DNA of 64,000 bases from Protonemura montana (taxonomy: Eukaryota; Arthropoda; Insecta; Plecoptera; Nemouridae). The first letter of the stretch is position 1; each line of letters opens with the position of its first letter. The stretch is from contig OX387602.1 of the NCBI GenBank assembly GCA_947568835.1, forward strand, positions 4,558,570 to 4,622,569, in the 5' to 3' direction. This document shows positions 27,336 through 41,300 of this stretch, one piece after another. A program made the position numbers and the translations under genes. The notes under the pieces are model-generated. The model ran no database searches. It saw only the letters and a program-made list of their open reading frames with translations, and was not told where the DNA came from.

Positions 27336-27782
27336 GGTGCCATCCTCGCAGTGCCGGTGCCAAGTGGAAGACCAGTGTTGAATCTGAAGCCAAGCGCCGT
27401 TCAAAGTGTGCAGGGAAAGTGCGGGAAAGCGCATGTTCAGTGACTACACGTCGGCGGGAAAAATGCGTAGCGAGTGCAGACGTCGGGAAATTATAGTGGA
27501 AACTCGCGGGTTTCTACTTCCCTGTTCGTTTTGGTGCTAAGTGTCTAAGCAGTGTGGAAAACTTCGTGGTTTGAAATATCTCTACCGGGTAAATTGTTGC
27601 GTTCTCCGTGTTTGTTGGAAATAATATTGGACTCTTTAGTTTTGGAATTTTCCGAAGTTTTGTTGGTACATTCTTCTGGTGTTGGCAATCGATTTAAGCT
27701 TCAAGTCCATACTCGGAGCTTTCGTGACTATTTTGCCATAAAATGTCACATTTGTTTTCTTTTCTGACTGTACGAACGTGAG
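27300..27782 (+). other. Candidate untranslated leader exon
   Basis: Downstream of the Inr/DPE pair the sequence stays GC-rich and ends at a strong splice-donor match, GAG|GTACGT (donor at 27,783). It would be a 483-nt leader exon. An upstream open frame of 64 codons begins at the ATG at 27,305 and ends near 27,496; it resembles no known protein. The leader could be spliced to the acceptor at 35,243 of the coactivator gene. No transcript evidence is available. Confidence 0.25.
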
Positions 27783-27799
27783 GTACGTGTTGCAAGAAA

Positions 27800-30700
27800 A
27801 CTCTGCTCGCTTTGCTTCTGCGCGAAAAGCCATCGAGTCCGCAAGTTTCCTCGCCGGGAAGTGAGCCAACTAGCCACGTAAAGTGCGTGCCCGGTGCGTC
27901 CACTCGCCCACGCACGCATTCGCTGGCCCCGGCGAATGTGGGTTAATGTTATTGCCAACGACAGCCGTGGTATAATAACCACGCGAAAGTGACGGTCATC
28001 GCAGTAAAATACCGACATCACCGAAACATCAGGCTCGCAACATAATCGGCTAGTCGTTGCTTGTTACCACTCGACGCCTGAAAACCAAGCGGAAATATTT
28101 GATCAGCATCGCTAACAATTTCAATGTTGTTCGTTCTCGTTGCGTGCAACAAACTCTGCAAGAATGATTTCTTTATCTCGAGTTAGTGTTACTAAACGCA
28201 TTCCCGGTGTCCCGCGAGCGGGTGGCTAGCCCGTGTGCCTGTAACTTGTGCAGCGACGCAGCCAGCGATGTGGGAGTGTATGAACATCGCGCAGCAATCG
28301 GCGCAGGCCGTGCAGATGAGCGCAGCGTGCAGTAGCGACGACGTCGCGGCATCCGCGGGGGCGTTCATGCATCGTAGCGCACCCAATCGGTAGGTGGTGG
28401 TTTGGGTGCTGACGACGACGCCGACGCCACAGCGTCGTCCTGTGCGGCGTCGACCTGATAGCGATAACACCGACGTGCAAGACTGCAGCAAGCGCTTGCA
28501 CAATAACAAAGTCCCGCTCGGAGATCGCAAACTCGATTCGATTTGAAACTTGAGAGTATGTTAGAGATATTGTTGGTAGAAAAGTTTTGCGCGTATATGT
28601 GTGTATGGTTCGGATTGCATGTTACTCGGCAAGAAATGCGACGCCGGATGATATGCATCGGAGGTTTCAGCCGGTGCGACCATGCCGTGTGGAGGATGGC
28701 ATACAGATCAGGCGTTGTCAGACACTGGAATAGTATTTCGAATTTATTTCATTGTATATTTATGTAGATTTGCTGGTTTTTATGTCTGTGAGCGGCGTAC
28801 GGGGGGCGCATACGTCGCAGCCATGTCGCGACGTGCCAAGCCATCTCGGGTAGGGTAGAGCTTCGGGGTGCTTTTTGGCCACTTACTCGGATAAGTGGTC
28901 ATTCGGTTGTGTCCGTTACAAGTTATAACCCTGACCGATTGTAAAGTGTCGGCCAACGGTTCGGCAAAAATGCTCGGCGCACGAGACACTCATGTTCGAG
29001 GGCTGACAATAATTTCAAATTTCTAAAGCTCCTCAAATGATAACCCTGTACGATGATAACCTTTAGCTGTGTCGTTTTATTATCGGCTCCTCGTAAAGCG
29101 CCCCCAAAACTTTCTCTATCGCATTTCGGCGGGCGGAAGCCACGCCGATTGCTCATGTTACAGAGGATCACAATGATAAGATGTTATAAAAGTGTCAATC
29201 AACGTGCAAGCCGAGGGCATTTCTAAAGTGATGGGATGCTTTGAAAATTCGAGCAGCATTTTAATTTTAGAGATAGCCGACATCGAGGCCTCCTTTTAGA
29301 ACCATAAACAAGAAATATGATTCCCTTTTCAATCTTTAGAAATCACGTCCTATGATGGACTTTTTTATATGCGTACAGGTGCTGGATTGGAAAGGCTGGG
29401 GCCCATTAGAGGGTTGAAACAACCATAAACCGTGACCAGGCCATGTTGTATACCTGCCCCGGTCCTGGTGCGCATACCAGCTGTCAACGGGGGTGGAAGC
29501 AGGGATTGCAGCCAGTGAGCCAGTGAAAGTGAGCCAGCCAGTCAGCGAACAGTGTTCATAAAGTGCATGCACCACTTCAATAACCACTCAGCGCTGGAAA
29601 ATTCATTTCCTCCACGATCCATTCGTACATCTAACTGGTGCAATTTCCAAGCTTTGAACGATTTTCATTCGGTTTCCGCGAAACAATTTTCTTTATTCGT
29701 GGTAATTTTTATTCGTGTGGTTTCGCGTTTGTTCAATTCCTTTCACAACTGACCACAATGACTGAGTTGATTTATTCACTGGCTGCCGCTGAATGGACGT
29801 CGATAATTTAATTGCTCCGTACCTTCTTGCATGGGCATTACGTTTACCTCAGAGCGTATTCTGACGTAATGGGCACCGCCGACTTGGAACTGGGGGGCAA
29901 TTAACACTCTGTACACAACTCAACACAGATTTGCCGAGTGAAAACCTATTCCATCTCCAGTCCTATTCGAAATAACTTGGCCAATGTCTTCGATTCAGTA
30001 CACGAACAACTTCCATGTGATTCCTCATTTAAATATTGCTTGCAGAGAAATGTCGCCCGCTTCCCTGCCGCGTCTTTTGTGATATATCATCATCGATAAA
30101 GTAAGGGTCCATCCGGCAGAACTTCGCAGTATATCGGCATAGTAATGTGCCTCTTGGCTGATGATAGGTTATTGGTATCGGACTGTCATCGATCTAGGGC
30201 CTGCTAGGCGACTGGCGAGGTCACCGTGTCATTCTCCCATCTTTTTCTCATTCGTCACCAGCGTTTAGCCAAGTTGAGCAATCGTTGCCTGTGAAAACAT
30301 TTCCTATGGAGTGACAGTCGATAGGTTGTGCTTTTTTTTGTGGTGAAATTGATTATGATTAGCACAACCCATTTCCATACCGTTCGTTATAAAGTCCCGT
30401 TCGTTCGTCTTTCATTTTTCTGATTTTTCTCATTTTGGCCATTGAATTGAAATGCATCACAGTATTTTCGCGCGATGCAGTTGCATCCCTTTTCCAAAGT
30501 CCACAAAATAGGAATTCGCGCATCAGCACAAGTTTGGCACACTTGAGCATAACAAGCCAGCCCATATAGCATGCACCCGGCTATATTTAGCCCATCTAAT
30601 CTGAGTCAAGTTTATTTCACATCTCGTTATTGGACGATCCAGCGTCTAGGCAGCGAACGCAACGCGTTGTCGCGTGAAACGAACGTACTTGATAAGCGAG

Positions 30701-33280
30701 GCACTGCCGGCGAGTTTTCGACAGGCACGACGATTCTCGTTGCGTCAATGTAGGCTCCATGCAAATAACGAATACAATTATGGCACTGGTAGACTGAATA
30801 ATAATACTTCGCTGCTAGCAAATACTAGACGACATGGATTCGAGACATTTTTTTGTCGCCGTTCTATTGTTTACGCGCATGTTGTGTATTGCGATTTCCC
30901 TTGGAGTGGAGATTGGCCATTTGAAGCTGGCACGGTTGCTTTACGACGTTTGCTCACTTTGCGCAGAATGGTACCAAGTCGAGCAGCACAAATACTTCCA
31001 GATTAATGTCGCCGTCTTGCACACATTTCGGTGGTCGTGTATACTTTTTACACCGAGCGCGTCCGTCCTCCAAAGATGCGTCGTAGTCGCGCGAATCTTT
31101 CAGCCTCTCGTCGACTGGAGTGCCAAGATGTGGCCACCATATGACAGTCGCCAGTGTTCAGATTTACCACTAATAACATGTGCAAATCCATGCTAATTTC
31201 TGCAGAGAATACCGTGGTGAGCAATGGTCGTGTTAATTAACTTCTCGAAGCTTATTTATTTGAGAACAATGAAGTAATGCATCTATGCGATGTGATGTGT
31301 CTACATATTCATCACGGAGTAATTATGTTAATTATGAGACGCAGTGCAGTATGAAGATGCCACTTTGAGCAATTAATTTCTGTTGATGAATAATTGTTCA
31401 CTGCGCGTACATTACGCTCAGCGTGGCCGCCGTGGAAGAAGTCAATTTCGCGTTGATCGTCGCTGTTTGCAAGAAGTGTTAGCAACATGGTGGTTGTTTT
31501 TCTTTCGCCTTCGATGCCGTCATGGAATCTGAAAGTACCCTCACAGAGACATGCCTAATTATCATCATCGGCGCCTCGTCTTCTCGAACTCGCCAAACTG
31601 GCGTGGCCGTGGGGAGGTGCGCACGAAAACCCTGGCTCATCTCCCCGCAACGTCGACGGACACGAGCTAATATCCTGCGGAAGTGATTTGGCATTTTCTT
31701 GTCGAGTACGATTCGACGCCGAAACAACGCGGACCCGTCCTGCCCGTTCGGTGTCACGCTCAGCGACCTCCGGTGCCGTTACTCTTCCCCGTCACCGACG
31801 CTCGCGAATTTATCGAGAACTCCTCACTTCGCTTCGCCTACAATATTTATAGGCTCGCCACTCGCTTGTGTTACATCGAATACTGTGCTCCCACTATAAT
31901 TAGGCGTGGATTTCATATATGTTATGCTTGATGGACTACTTGCATATTATGATAATCATGGCATAATGAACTTGCTGCAAGTTGTTACCTCGGCACATGC
32001 CTTCGTCAATAGGTGGTATCGAGTGCTGTTTTAAGGTCTTCATTTGCAGAAGAAAAATTGCATGTCGTTATAGAAATATCAGTGTCATTTTTCAAGCGTG
32101 CCCACTTTATATTTGAGCCTAGTGCTAGATGTATATAGATATCTCCCACAACACGATACCAAGAAAAGACATGCCCATCGATATGTTGCAGTAATGATCT
32201 TCTCGTCGAAAATAATTGCTCTCTATTTAATTGCAATCATCTCCACTCAAGTTTTGATCAATTTCATTGAAACAATTCCCAAGAGCTAATTTTTCCCTAG
32301 CACAAATACACTTTGTCCGCTTGTTCTTCGCGCACCGCCAGTACGAGCATGCGCGTATCTACCGCTCGCTGGGAAATTCAAGTCTCATGCACACATATTC
32401 AACGTCTAACTTAATAACACGCCGTTTCATGGCAAGTAATCCTATCAAGTCTCGATATCTTCGATAAATCCATTCCCTGCTCGTCCCTAAGGAGGCGGCT
32501 GGCTTGTTGCTGGAAAAACAGATGATGGCTCGGTGCGGGATATCATGCTCCGTAACCCTACCCTTTCAGAAACCCTATGCAGCTCTGTGAATGACGTTGG
32601 TGTGCACAGAGTATTAAATCTTGGGATCATAAATCGATTCGGCTGGGTGGATATTCAAGTACGCCATACACAAGCACAGTGCATGTGCTGGTGTTTGTGT
32701 GCTAGCTGGCTTATTGTTGGCCATTGTATCGTGTATTCGTTTCGGGGCCGACGTTCACTCTGATTCGATTTAATCCACACGAGTTAAGTTAACTGAGCGT
32801 CAATCCATTTAACCCCGAGTCGACTATTATGTGTAGCCCTTGGAGCATTACCGTGCCCTCGGAGCAGCGGCCCCGATCGCAGCCAGCCTGCACCAAGGGG
32901 ATAAAGTTCATCGTGATATTATCATTCAGCTGGCTTTATGTTGGGTCTCTTGAAATTAAATGTTTAAATCTTCATCCTGGGTGCAGTGCTTAACTTTGCC
33001 GGAATCTTACAGCTCTGTTTATATATATATATATATTTGTGTGTGTATTTTTTAGTTTTAGAACTTTTTAACTTGAAATATGTTTGAGAGCGAAGTTATC
33101 TTATTAAAAAGTGTGATATAAACGTGCTTTATATTAGTTTTGGGCGTTGTTTTTGTTGCTATTATAGCAGTTTTTGTCCCTGTGCTGCAAGACTGCACTC
33201 CGGCTCGGGATCCTAAAAGAAACTACGAAAACGACTCGCAAATCTGGAAACGTCTCATAACTCAACGAGTGCACACACAT
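27800..33280. other. No recognisable gene; CpG patch at 28.2-28.5 kb, remainder AT-rich
   Basis: Beyond a CpG-dense patch near 28,190-28,470 (with GACGACGACGCCGACGCC at about 28,410), this stretch shows no recognisable coding exon. It includes a short (TA)n run near 33,018-33,035. If the 27.3-kb leader is real, this would be the first intron of the coactivator gene. Confidence 0.5.
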
Positions 33281-33289
33281 GCAGCTGTT

Positions 33290-33850
33290 AATTAAACCGT
33301 GCGATCGCCGGCCGCAACGTCGCGTGCTAATTAATCGCTTTCCCATCATTCAAGTCCCGAAGACGTCCCCGAAAAAGAAGCCGGGCCGCGGCGTGTCCGC
33401 CGCCCCCTCCCTGGCACATCTGCGGCTCCCCGAGGCTGGTCCAAGCTATCTCCTACCTACCTCAATAGCAAACGCCTGTCCCGTGGTGCTGTATATGTGC
33501 CGCCGCCACCACCGCCGACGCCGACGTCGCCGATGCCTGTTGCAGGCTGGCTGCCTCCCGAAAAAGGGGAGTGTCCTTGGGCTTAGGGCGCCGATTCGGC
33601 CCACTTCGTGCAGTGTGTGCGACGACAGCGCGTCCTAATCGATGGCGACGCCCGCATGTATTGATTCGACGCCGACGTCGACGCCGCCGACGCCGCGTCG
33701 TTTCACCGTGCTAGTAGTCGTCGTGGTTCCCAGCGCGACGCATGGACGTGCTGCTTCTCTCCGCCGCGACTCTTTAGTCTCGTGTGCTTTGACGTGTTGA
33801 CCGACGCCGACACCGCTACACTTTTGACTGCGACACAGGAAACACAGCGT
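33290..33850. other. CpG-dense island with GACGCC/GACGTC repeats
   Basis: Clustered words such as CGCCGACGCCGACGTCGCC (33,512-33,530) and GACGCCGACGTCGACGCC (about 33,668) make this the densest GACGCC segment of the window. It ends just upstream of a stretch with leader-like features (33,860-33,976). A CpG-island promoter is a reasonable guess but no core motif fixes a start site. Confidence 0.45.
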
Positions 33851-33859
33851 GCGTCTCCG

Positions 33860-34070
33860 TGTGTGGTTAAAAACCTGTGTCAGTCTGTTTCGGCAGTTTG
33901 TTAGACTGCCGTGAATAAGTGAGAGAACGAGATTCCCTGTTAGCAAACGGATTACTCTCGAGTGAGAAGATGGAAGGTACGTGTGGTCCATTGTGGGGGA
34001 TTGACGGTCCCTTGCAAGACTTGCAGCCGCCTTCCCTGCTTTTCGAGGACCACTTCAGTGACGATGAAGT
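33860..34070 (+). other. Candidate 5' exon (leader or alternative first coding exon)
   Basis: An ATG at 33,970 opens a 33-codon frame (MEGTCGPLWGIDGP..., ending FSDDE) up to a weak donor. Two donors fit: GAA|gtgtgc after 34,068 and GAAGT|gtgcgt after 34,070. Each can join in frame to one of two acceptors of the next exon (AG at 34,068 to 35,266, or 34,070 to 35,244), adding 39 or 47 residues before the next Met. A much stronger donor, AAG|GTACGT at 33,977, would instead make this an untranslated leader with a short upstream frame. I favour the leader reading slightly. Confidence 0.3.
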
Positions 34071-34797
34071 GTGCGTGTTCCATGCCGTATTGATCATACT
34101 CTAAATACTTCCATTGTCTTCCGCTGTTGTTTTATCTTGCAGGGACAGCAGCGGCAGGAATTCACTAAATACCTGATCTCTTTTGTCGAGAGAATTTTTC
34201 AAAGATTGTCAAGTCATTGTGTGTGATTGTGTAAAGTCTGTCGGTTTTTGCTGGCTGACTTTTCTCTTATTGTTTATCACCCGTTTCCCTGCGCTGCGCA
34301 TTTTCCAGCCATCTATCACGATCTTGCAGCGCATTCATCATCCTTCCGTCTCCTGGGTCCGCACAGCTTCCATGCAAATGTCCCTCAACACCATCCGCTC
34401 TTGCACTCTCCTTGCATGAACAGAGGCTAGACACTTCCTCGCTCGGCCCATAGAGTCGAAACTCCACTAGAAGTGGATGTGTTCTCTCGGTTTTCTTTTC
34501 ACATTGCGTTAATGGCACGAGTTTTTATATATTTCATAATTTTTCTAGTACCGCTCGAGTTTTTCTTACAATTCTGTCAGACGCAGCGAGATGCGATCAT
34601 TAATTTTGTTGCCTCGGCAAGCCGGTCGCGGGGTAGAGTGAGCCGTGCACCATTGCCCATTGATTACGACTAGATGGTCTCGACGCGTCGCGACGCCCGC
34701 TGCGAAAGTGCGTGCGGCGTCGACGAGACGCTGGCGAAAATGCGTGGAAGTGCGAAAACATCGCGTTCCCGACGGGAGCGATGCATGACAGCGGCCC

Positions 34798-34844
34798 GTA
34801 ATTCGCGTTCTGTAATTCGCGTTCAGTAATTCGCGTTCTGTAAT
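34798..34844. repeat. 14-bp tandem repeat (3.3 copies)
   Basis: Three 14-base units, GTAATTCGCGTTCT with one T/A variant, are followed by a partial fourth. The array lies in the presumed intron between the candidate leader and the first certain coding exon. Confidence 0.95.
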
Positions 34845-35283
34845 GAGTCGAAATTGCAGCTGCGGAACTAACCCTCGACAAGTTTGCTAGTTTATGGTTT
34901 GCGCAATTCCTCTACTAGCTTTTGGTTTGCGTCAAAACACCCTCTGAAATCTTCGTCTCCGTTTGACTTACGAAATCTTCTGCGAATATCTGTCAATCTT
35001 GCAGTCCATCTGCCACAAATAATCCTTCCTTCAATCCTGACAATCTTGTCAACTGTGCCGACAACGCTGGCAATGTTGCTAGATGTCGTTGCATACTCAT
35101 TGAATCGCGGAGTGCATGTTTCAAAACTGAATACGCTCTCCATAGCATTTCCTTGGGGCGAAAGGATGCCGCCGGTAGAGTTCCCATCGAGTCGAGCATT
35201 TTCGCCTTGTCCGAGTCTAATTTGCCTAATTTTTCTTTCGCAGGCTTGGCCCGTGTGATTTGCAGGACCCTCTGTGGGTTAAG

Positions 35284-35357
35284 ATGAGTACTGCCGTCTC
35301 TGGCGGAGTCAACAAGAAACGCAAGAAAACCGACACCAAGTCTCAACAATCGCAAAT
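35284..35357 (+). CDS. tai: Coactivator coding exon 1: N-terminus with basic patch
   Basis: The ATG at 35,284 starts MSTAVSGGVNKKRKKTDT. The exon ends in AT before donor gtgagt, and the split codon is completed by A of the next exon (Ile). Two acceptor AGs lie upstream, with exon starts at 35,244 or 35,266; the frame is open through both, so an N-terminal extension is possible. KKRKK is a likely nuclear localisation signal immediately before the bHLH, as in vertebrate SRCs. Confidence 0.85.
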
Positions 35358-38300
35358 GTGAGTAAATTATCAATACTTTTTTTCTGTAAACCATTGCTTG
35401 TGGGATCCTTTTTGAGTGGCAACCGGTTTTGGTGGAGAGGAACTAATCATGCCCGTCCACTAACAAGCTCACAACGTGGGATCGATTATTTTCCTGATAA
35501 TTGCCAGGGAAACTCGAGTGTCAGCTAGGAGGAAAAGCCAACGGGAAAACTCGCGGGAAAATATAAGTTTCCGGCTTTATTTTTCTCTTTTCATAGTATA
35601 ACTTGTTCGCACCATTATAATGCATACTGAAAAGTAAAAATAACAAGCGAGGTAAAGCATCTTTGAACTTTGAGCGAGTGCCACTGGCACGGCACCTCCG
35701 TTTCACTAGTTAGTTGTAAGCAAGCAGCCGAGATCGATGCCGTCGACAAACAAGTGCATGTGCATATACGAGCGTCTACATTATAATTCAAACAGTCAGC
35801 TCCCAGCCGATTGTGTGATATTTTTTTCGTTGGTTTTGACCCATTAACAAAATTATTGATCTCTATTGTTTTTGGCGTTGAGGCGCGCATGGGGTTCCGT
35901 GATAGATCTTATGGCAGATACTGACGAGCTCGTCGTGTTAACAGCATTTCGATTAAAGTGGTAATGCTACATGGGCCCGTGTACCGTGGTCTAGCCAGCC
36001 CTGGCGAGAGGCATGCGCTGCAATGTAATTATCATTCACGATATTGTTAATACTCGTCGGCTGATTTGATGGGCATAACGGCACTCTCATCACGGCGACT
36101 CCGACACGCCGGCTACAGCGGAAATACTTACCGTTAATTATTAATCAGCCGATTCTCTGATCACAATTGATAGGCGGGTACGATTTTCTAAGATCAACCA
36201 GGTCTTATAAGTAGCGTAATTATCTACAGCGTCAGATCAACGATTTGCAAAGTTCCACTGACCACTTGTTTAGTTCCTGCAGTGTGTATACTACTCTGCT
36301 ACTTGCATAGCTTTGCGTTGTGGAACAAAGTTTTGCCGTTGGCTTCATGTTACTTGCTGACTAGGCTTATTTATTCATCGACGACGCAACGTCGACGGCA
36401 GCAAGGTGAACGAACTGCAGTGCGCATGGAAAACACCGGGCTGTTTAAATAGGTGTTTGAATTCCGAGCCGCATGGAGACAAGACGAGACTCCATGCACG
36501 GGGCTTTAGAACGGCGTCGTGACGTAAGCCAGCGCGCGGTGCTAACACAGGTGGCACCGGCGGCACCGGCTGTTACATGACGCCGTCGACGTCAGTCACC
36601 GGTGTCCCACCACGGGACGGCCGAAAGGAACCGATTGTTCCGCCCTCCGCCATTCCCCATCTCCTTGCCCTGTGCCAATCGATATATCGATAATCAAGTT
36701 ATGATTCCAATCCGTGAGAACCCCGCGGAAATGTGCAGCCCGTCGCACTCTAAGTCGGCTTACGCAACGTGAATACTTTCCCATCCGTTGGAAGAGGATT
36801 GGCTTCGTAACTCATCCAGAAACTGCTCATTTATTTCGAAGAAGGCAAATAGCTCGAATCTGCTGTTTACCAACCGAATTAGTTTTCCTCAATTTCCGTG
36901 ACGTGACATCCGAATTGGATGAACATACACCGGCTGTTTTCGACTAGCTGGCTGTCCGCAGCAGGAGCAAAGCCCACTCCACAAAATTCGATGACCATCC
37001 AGTGCTGGCTAAAACCAAACCCAGGTTGCAGCGTGCAACACCAGCCTACGTAGCACCGGTTTCTTCGCCCGGTGCGCACAATGCAATATGTACTTGCAAT
37101 AATTCATACGAGGGGCTAGCCAAGGCGAGTCTACGCGATCTAATGTAAACCAGATGGTTTCGTGCAGGCATTCCTGATTGAATACTCGGATCGGGGCATG
37201 CAACCGATCAGTCGATTCTGCCAACCAGTAACCACAATCAATTGTTCGCTCGCGGACGTCGGGGACGCCGAATTCGTCCGAGAACGTTGCCACCGAGAGT
37301 TTGGTTTTTTTTTTTTCGTCTCGCGATCACGTTATTCACCATTTTACTGTACATGCCATGCCTGATATCTAAGTAGTCCATAGACAATCGCACATTATTT
37401 CCCACATATCGATAAGTTGCCTATACCGGCTGTCCATGCATACGAATTTGTAGCTGCAAACTGCTGTACGTGTTTGTAATCGGCGACACTACCGTCCTGC
37501 GAGTACGAGGTACAAGAGTGCGAAGTTGGCTCGGGAAGAAATAAATCAAAAGTAGTACGTCAAGTTTCTTCATCCCATGAGTGTTATCTAGTGTAAGAAC
37601 AAAGTATCTACTCGTGCTTGTCGTCAAAAAGTCTGTCGTCTTATTTTTGGTCATGTCTTCTTACTTCATATTACATCTAAACGTCATAATCCTCAGTCCC
37701 TTTCAATTTCTCTACCCAGCACCGTTCGAATTCAGCTCCGTCCCAAAACTAGTGACTGCCATGGGAAGTGCAGCCAGTCCAAAGTTTGCCCATTGTCTCC
37801 GATCACGACACAAATCAGCCCGCAACCCGCACCCCGTCGCGAAAATTGCCCGCTAACGCGTCAACAATGCTCGCTCGTTCTCTTGTTTTCGGACCGCGCG
37901 CCAAATTTCGTAATCTAATTAAAACACATCATCGCTGTACATGTCGATTACCGCAAGCACAATTGTTTAGCATTCCTATCAAATTCTACTATCTAATTCG
38001 TCACGCCGAAAGCACGATTTATTGTCGCTCCCTCGACAAATGAAATTGCGAGTGTCCTGCAATGCTGTTATGACGAGTGACAATTTGTTTGCCTCGTGCC
38101 CGATTGCGAACTCGATCAACACCTTTCGATTGGCTGATGGAGGTGTTTGTTGACGCAGCTCGTCTTCCCCATTGTTTCCTGCGTTGAAGGCGGCCATCGG
38201 AGTGATCATTTGCTTGCGGTGCAGTGTTTAAATGCAGTTCGGTTGGCTGCTGTCCACAGCAATGTATCGATACTGCTGTGTTATGTGCATCGGAGAAACC

Positions 38301-41300
38301 ATGGTGTACATGGGAGTTAAAGTTTAATCGATTCTACATAACACTTTGCCGTTTCGTCGCTGTAGTGCCCGGCTCGCAAACCGCAGTTGCCAAAGAACGG
38401 GACGAATTTTACTGGCCACGTAAAATTTTATGGGTACGACACGTCGGATGGTAATGGCTTGCTAAAGTGTGCGCGCTGTCCAAGAGTTGCTTTACGTGTG
38501 CGTTGCTCTTCTTTATTGATCACTTATTATCAGGTCGTTTGACAGGTAGACGGTTTTGATCAAGTGCAATTTCTTGGGGGTGAAAATTTGTGTCACCATT
38601 GTGAGAGTGTTGTGTCCGGCGCTCCACTTGCACCTTAAGTGCAATTCTTTGGGACGATAAGTGCTGGAAAGTACTCGGAACACTAGTTTTTTCGGTTTTT
38701 AAGCATCGCGCATAGATCTAATAGACCTAATAGCTGGCGCTGAGACAACCAAAGTGCAAACATGTGTGCCATCTAAGTGCCACTGCAAGGTGCATGCATA
38801 CAGTAGGTACGCAGCGGGCCAGCTGGTTCGCGTCCGACCTTCTTGCTGATATACAACTGCTGGGACTTACTCATTGGCTTTATCCAGCTAGTTGCCTGTC
38901 ACACGTTGTCTGCGAAATAAAACGGCAAGCGAGTGCATCCTCGTGTAAGGAACTTGGCTCGTCGGAGGAGTTCGTGCTCGCGGTTCGCTCGTATAGCACG
39001 ATGATCAAAACCCAATCGTTGCCCGCCCGCGTTCGACAAAATTATGCATACAAATTTATCACTCGGCAAAAATTCTACAGCATGCAATTTCAACGATATT
39101 TCTCTTGAAATTGCAATCGCAGCGCTTTTATTAGTTCCATGTGCGAAACTGTAAAGTTAGGAGTTTCGTTCGTTCAGTCTGGTCTGGAGAGCACATCTCA
39201 ACTCGACTGCACTTGTGATCTTTTACTCTCGTGTACGTCGCCCATTCTCGGCACGTCTTGAGAATTTGCAATCGCGACGCTCGACGAGCCCATGGCTTCG
39301 GGCTTCGTTTGTCTACATCCCTGTGCACCGTGGGTTGGGAAAGTGGAAAATTGGAGCAAATCGGTCGGAAAATGCATTCAATTCGGGACAACTGTTCGAT
39401 CCCTGACTTCGACAACGACAAGCACCCGGCTGGAGCTGCTGTAGTCTTGTGGGAGTTTCGCAATTCATCTCTACAAGGCCAATAACGTATTTCTTTCCAC
39501 TTTGCTATTACTCATGTGCATTTCATACGCGAACATCTCTTTAAATGATCGTTGCAGTGATCGTTTGCACTTTTTCTACAGCGTTTTCCCCGGGGGCAAA
39601 TCGTATAAAATGAATAATATGCTGCGGAGAATATTAAATGGTCGCTGCATTATAAAAATCGCCTCTTAAATTCGCGTGGAGTTTTTTGTTTTGTGCAATC
39701 TGATTGAAGCACATGCAGCATTCCACTTTTTGCAACAGCCTTAGGCAATAAATGTATCCACTCAAGGTGGTCAAAACATAATAAACCGGGAACAATTGGC
39801 TGTAAAATGTCGATTAAAACATTCGTGCAATCACAGACGTCGTTGATGACGTCCAGCTGTTTTGGGGAGAGTCGTTTATTCCACGCTCATGTCAAATACA
39901 CGCACGTAAAAGTACCTACTGCTATAATTTTCCAGCCTTCTGAAAACATTTTGTTGATCGAAAATTGTACACACAAATGGAAAAACAAATAGAAATTCTT
40001 CGACACTCATGGTGGACAACAATCACAATGTTAGTACGCAACCAAAAATCACTGCTTCAACGGTGTCTGCACAGTTTATGCTTATGAATCGGCGATCATT
40101 AGGAAATAAAAACTTTCCAGTGTTTGCACAATGCTAATTAGCAATTATTGTGTTTTATTGGTAATCAAAACTGTGCCCCGTAGCACCTGCACTTGTCAAC
40201 AATTATCCATGGCGTCAACTGTACTATAAACCATTTCATTAGTCCGACTAGAAGTGATGAAGCAACAGATTGTCTTTGAAATGCATTTTCGTTATTCACT
40301 CAGAATAGAACGCTTTGCGGAAGGCAAATGTAACATTCAAATTACCGATTTAATTATCATTTCAAACTACCAAGTAACGAGACCGCTAATCTTTTAAGTC
40401 TTCTAACTCGTAATAAAAACTTGTATTTATAAAAATTCGAGGATTTAATTAAATGATAATACAATCGCTCTCTTTTGTGGAATTAGAATAAGGTAAAAAA
40501 AATTCCGTAGAAAAAGAAATGTGCAGAAAACGAGTCTCTGTGTGGAATATTATATGATGTAATGATAGAGCAATGTAGAAGTATGTAAATTCTATGTGAT
40601 TCTCCCCGGACGACAGTGGTTTAATTCTGTTGGGAGCACAGTTAATTTGTCCAGAGCTTCCGTCATGGTAAACCCAGGATTACGAGTGTGATGGTAGAGT
40701 TCGCTTGGAGATATTTCATCTCACTAACAAGACTCACATGACATCATATTCTTCCAAATAATTAATGAATCCAAATTTAATTCCAGCTGAGATAGAAAAA
40801 ACCACTCACCTGACAAATTTGCTCAACTCTTGAAAGTTTTATAATTAAATTTTACGTCTACAGTACCTCTTCCAATATAATAAAATAATCTTTTTAATTA
40901 ATCACATCGTTTCAAGCATACTTTTAGACGTAAGGTTTGATTTGTAAAGATCAAGATTCTACTTAAACCCAGCTGAAGTTGGGGAACAAATTGATTTAGA
41001 TTCAGGATATCTATTGAAAATGCATTCCTTGTACAACCTTATTAAATGTCCAATGCTACGGCAAAGTTAACAAGATGATTAGAAATAGAAGCTGCAGGAC
41101 CTCATGAAGTTAATTGTGTTTTTACTCCACTTTAACTAACAATTTTCTGAGTCGAAACCGTAAATACCAGGGAGTTTTATTTGGCATGGCCACTTTAGTA
41201 TGTCACCCCATATTATTTTTCTCGGCTTTTTGTCAAATAACATACCCAAAACTCTGAACCAAGTTACCGCCAAGTATTCTTTATTTAATTTCTCCCGATT

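Noticed and set aside
33880-33909. TCAGTC initiator-like word near the candidate 5' exon
   Set aside because: No DPE at the required +28 to +32 position and no TATA box; kept only as a CpG-rich candidate region.
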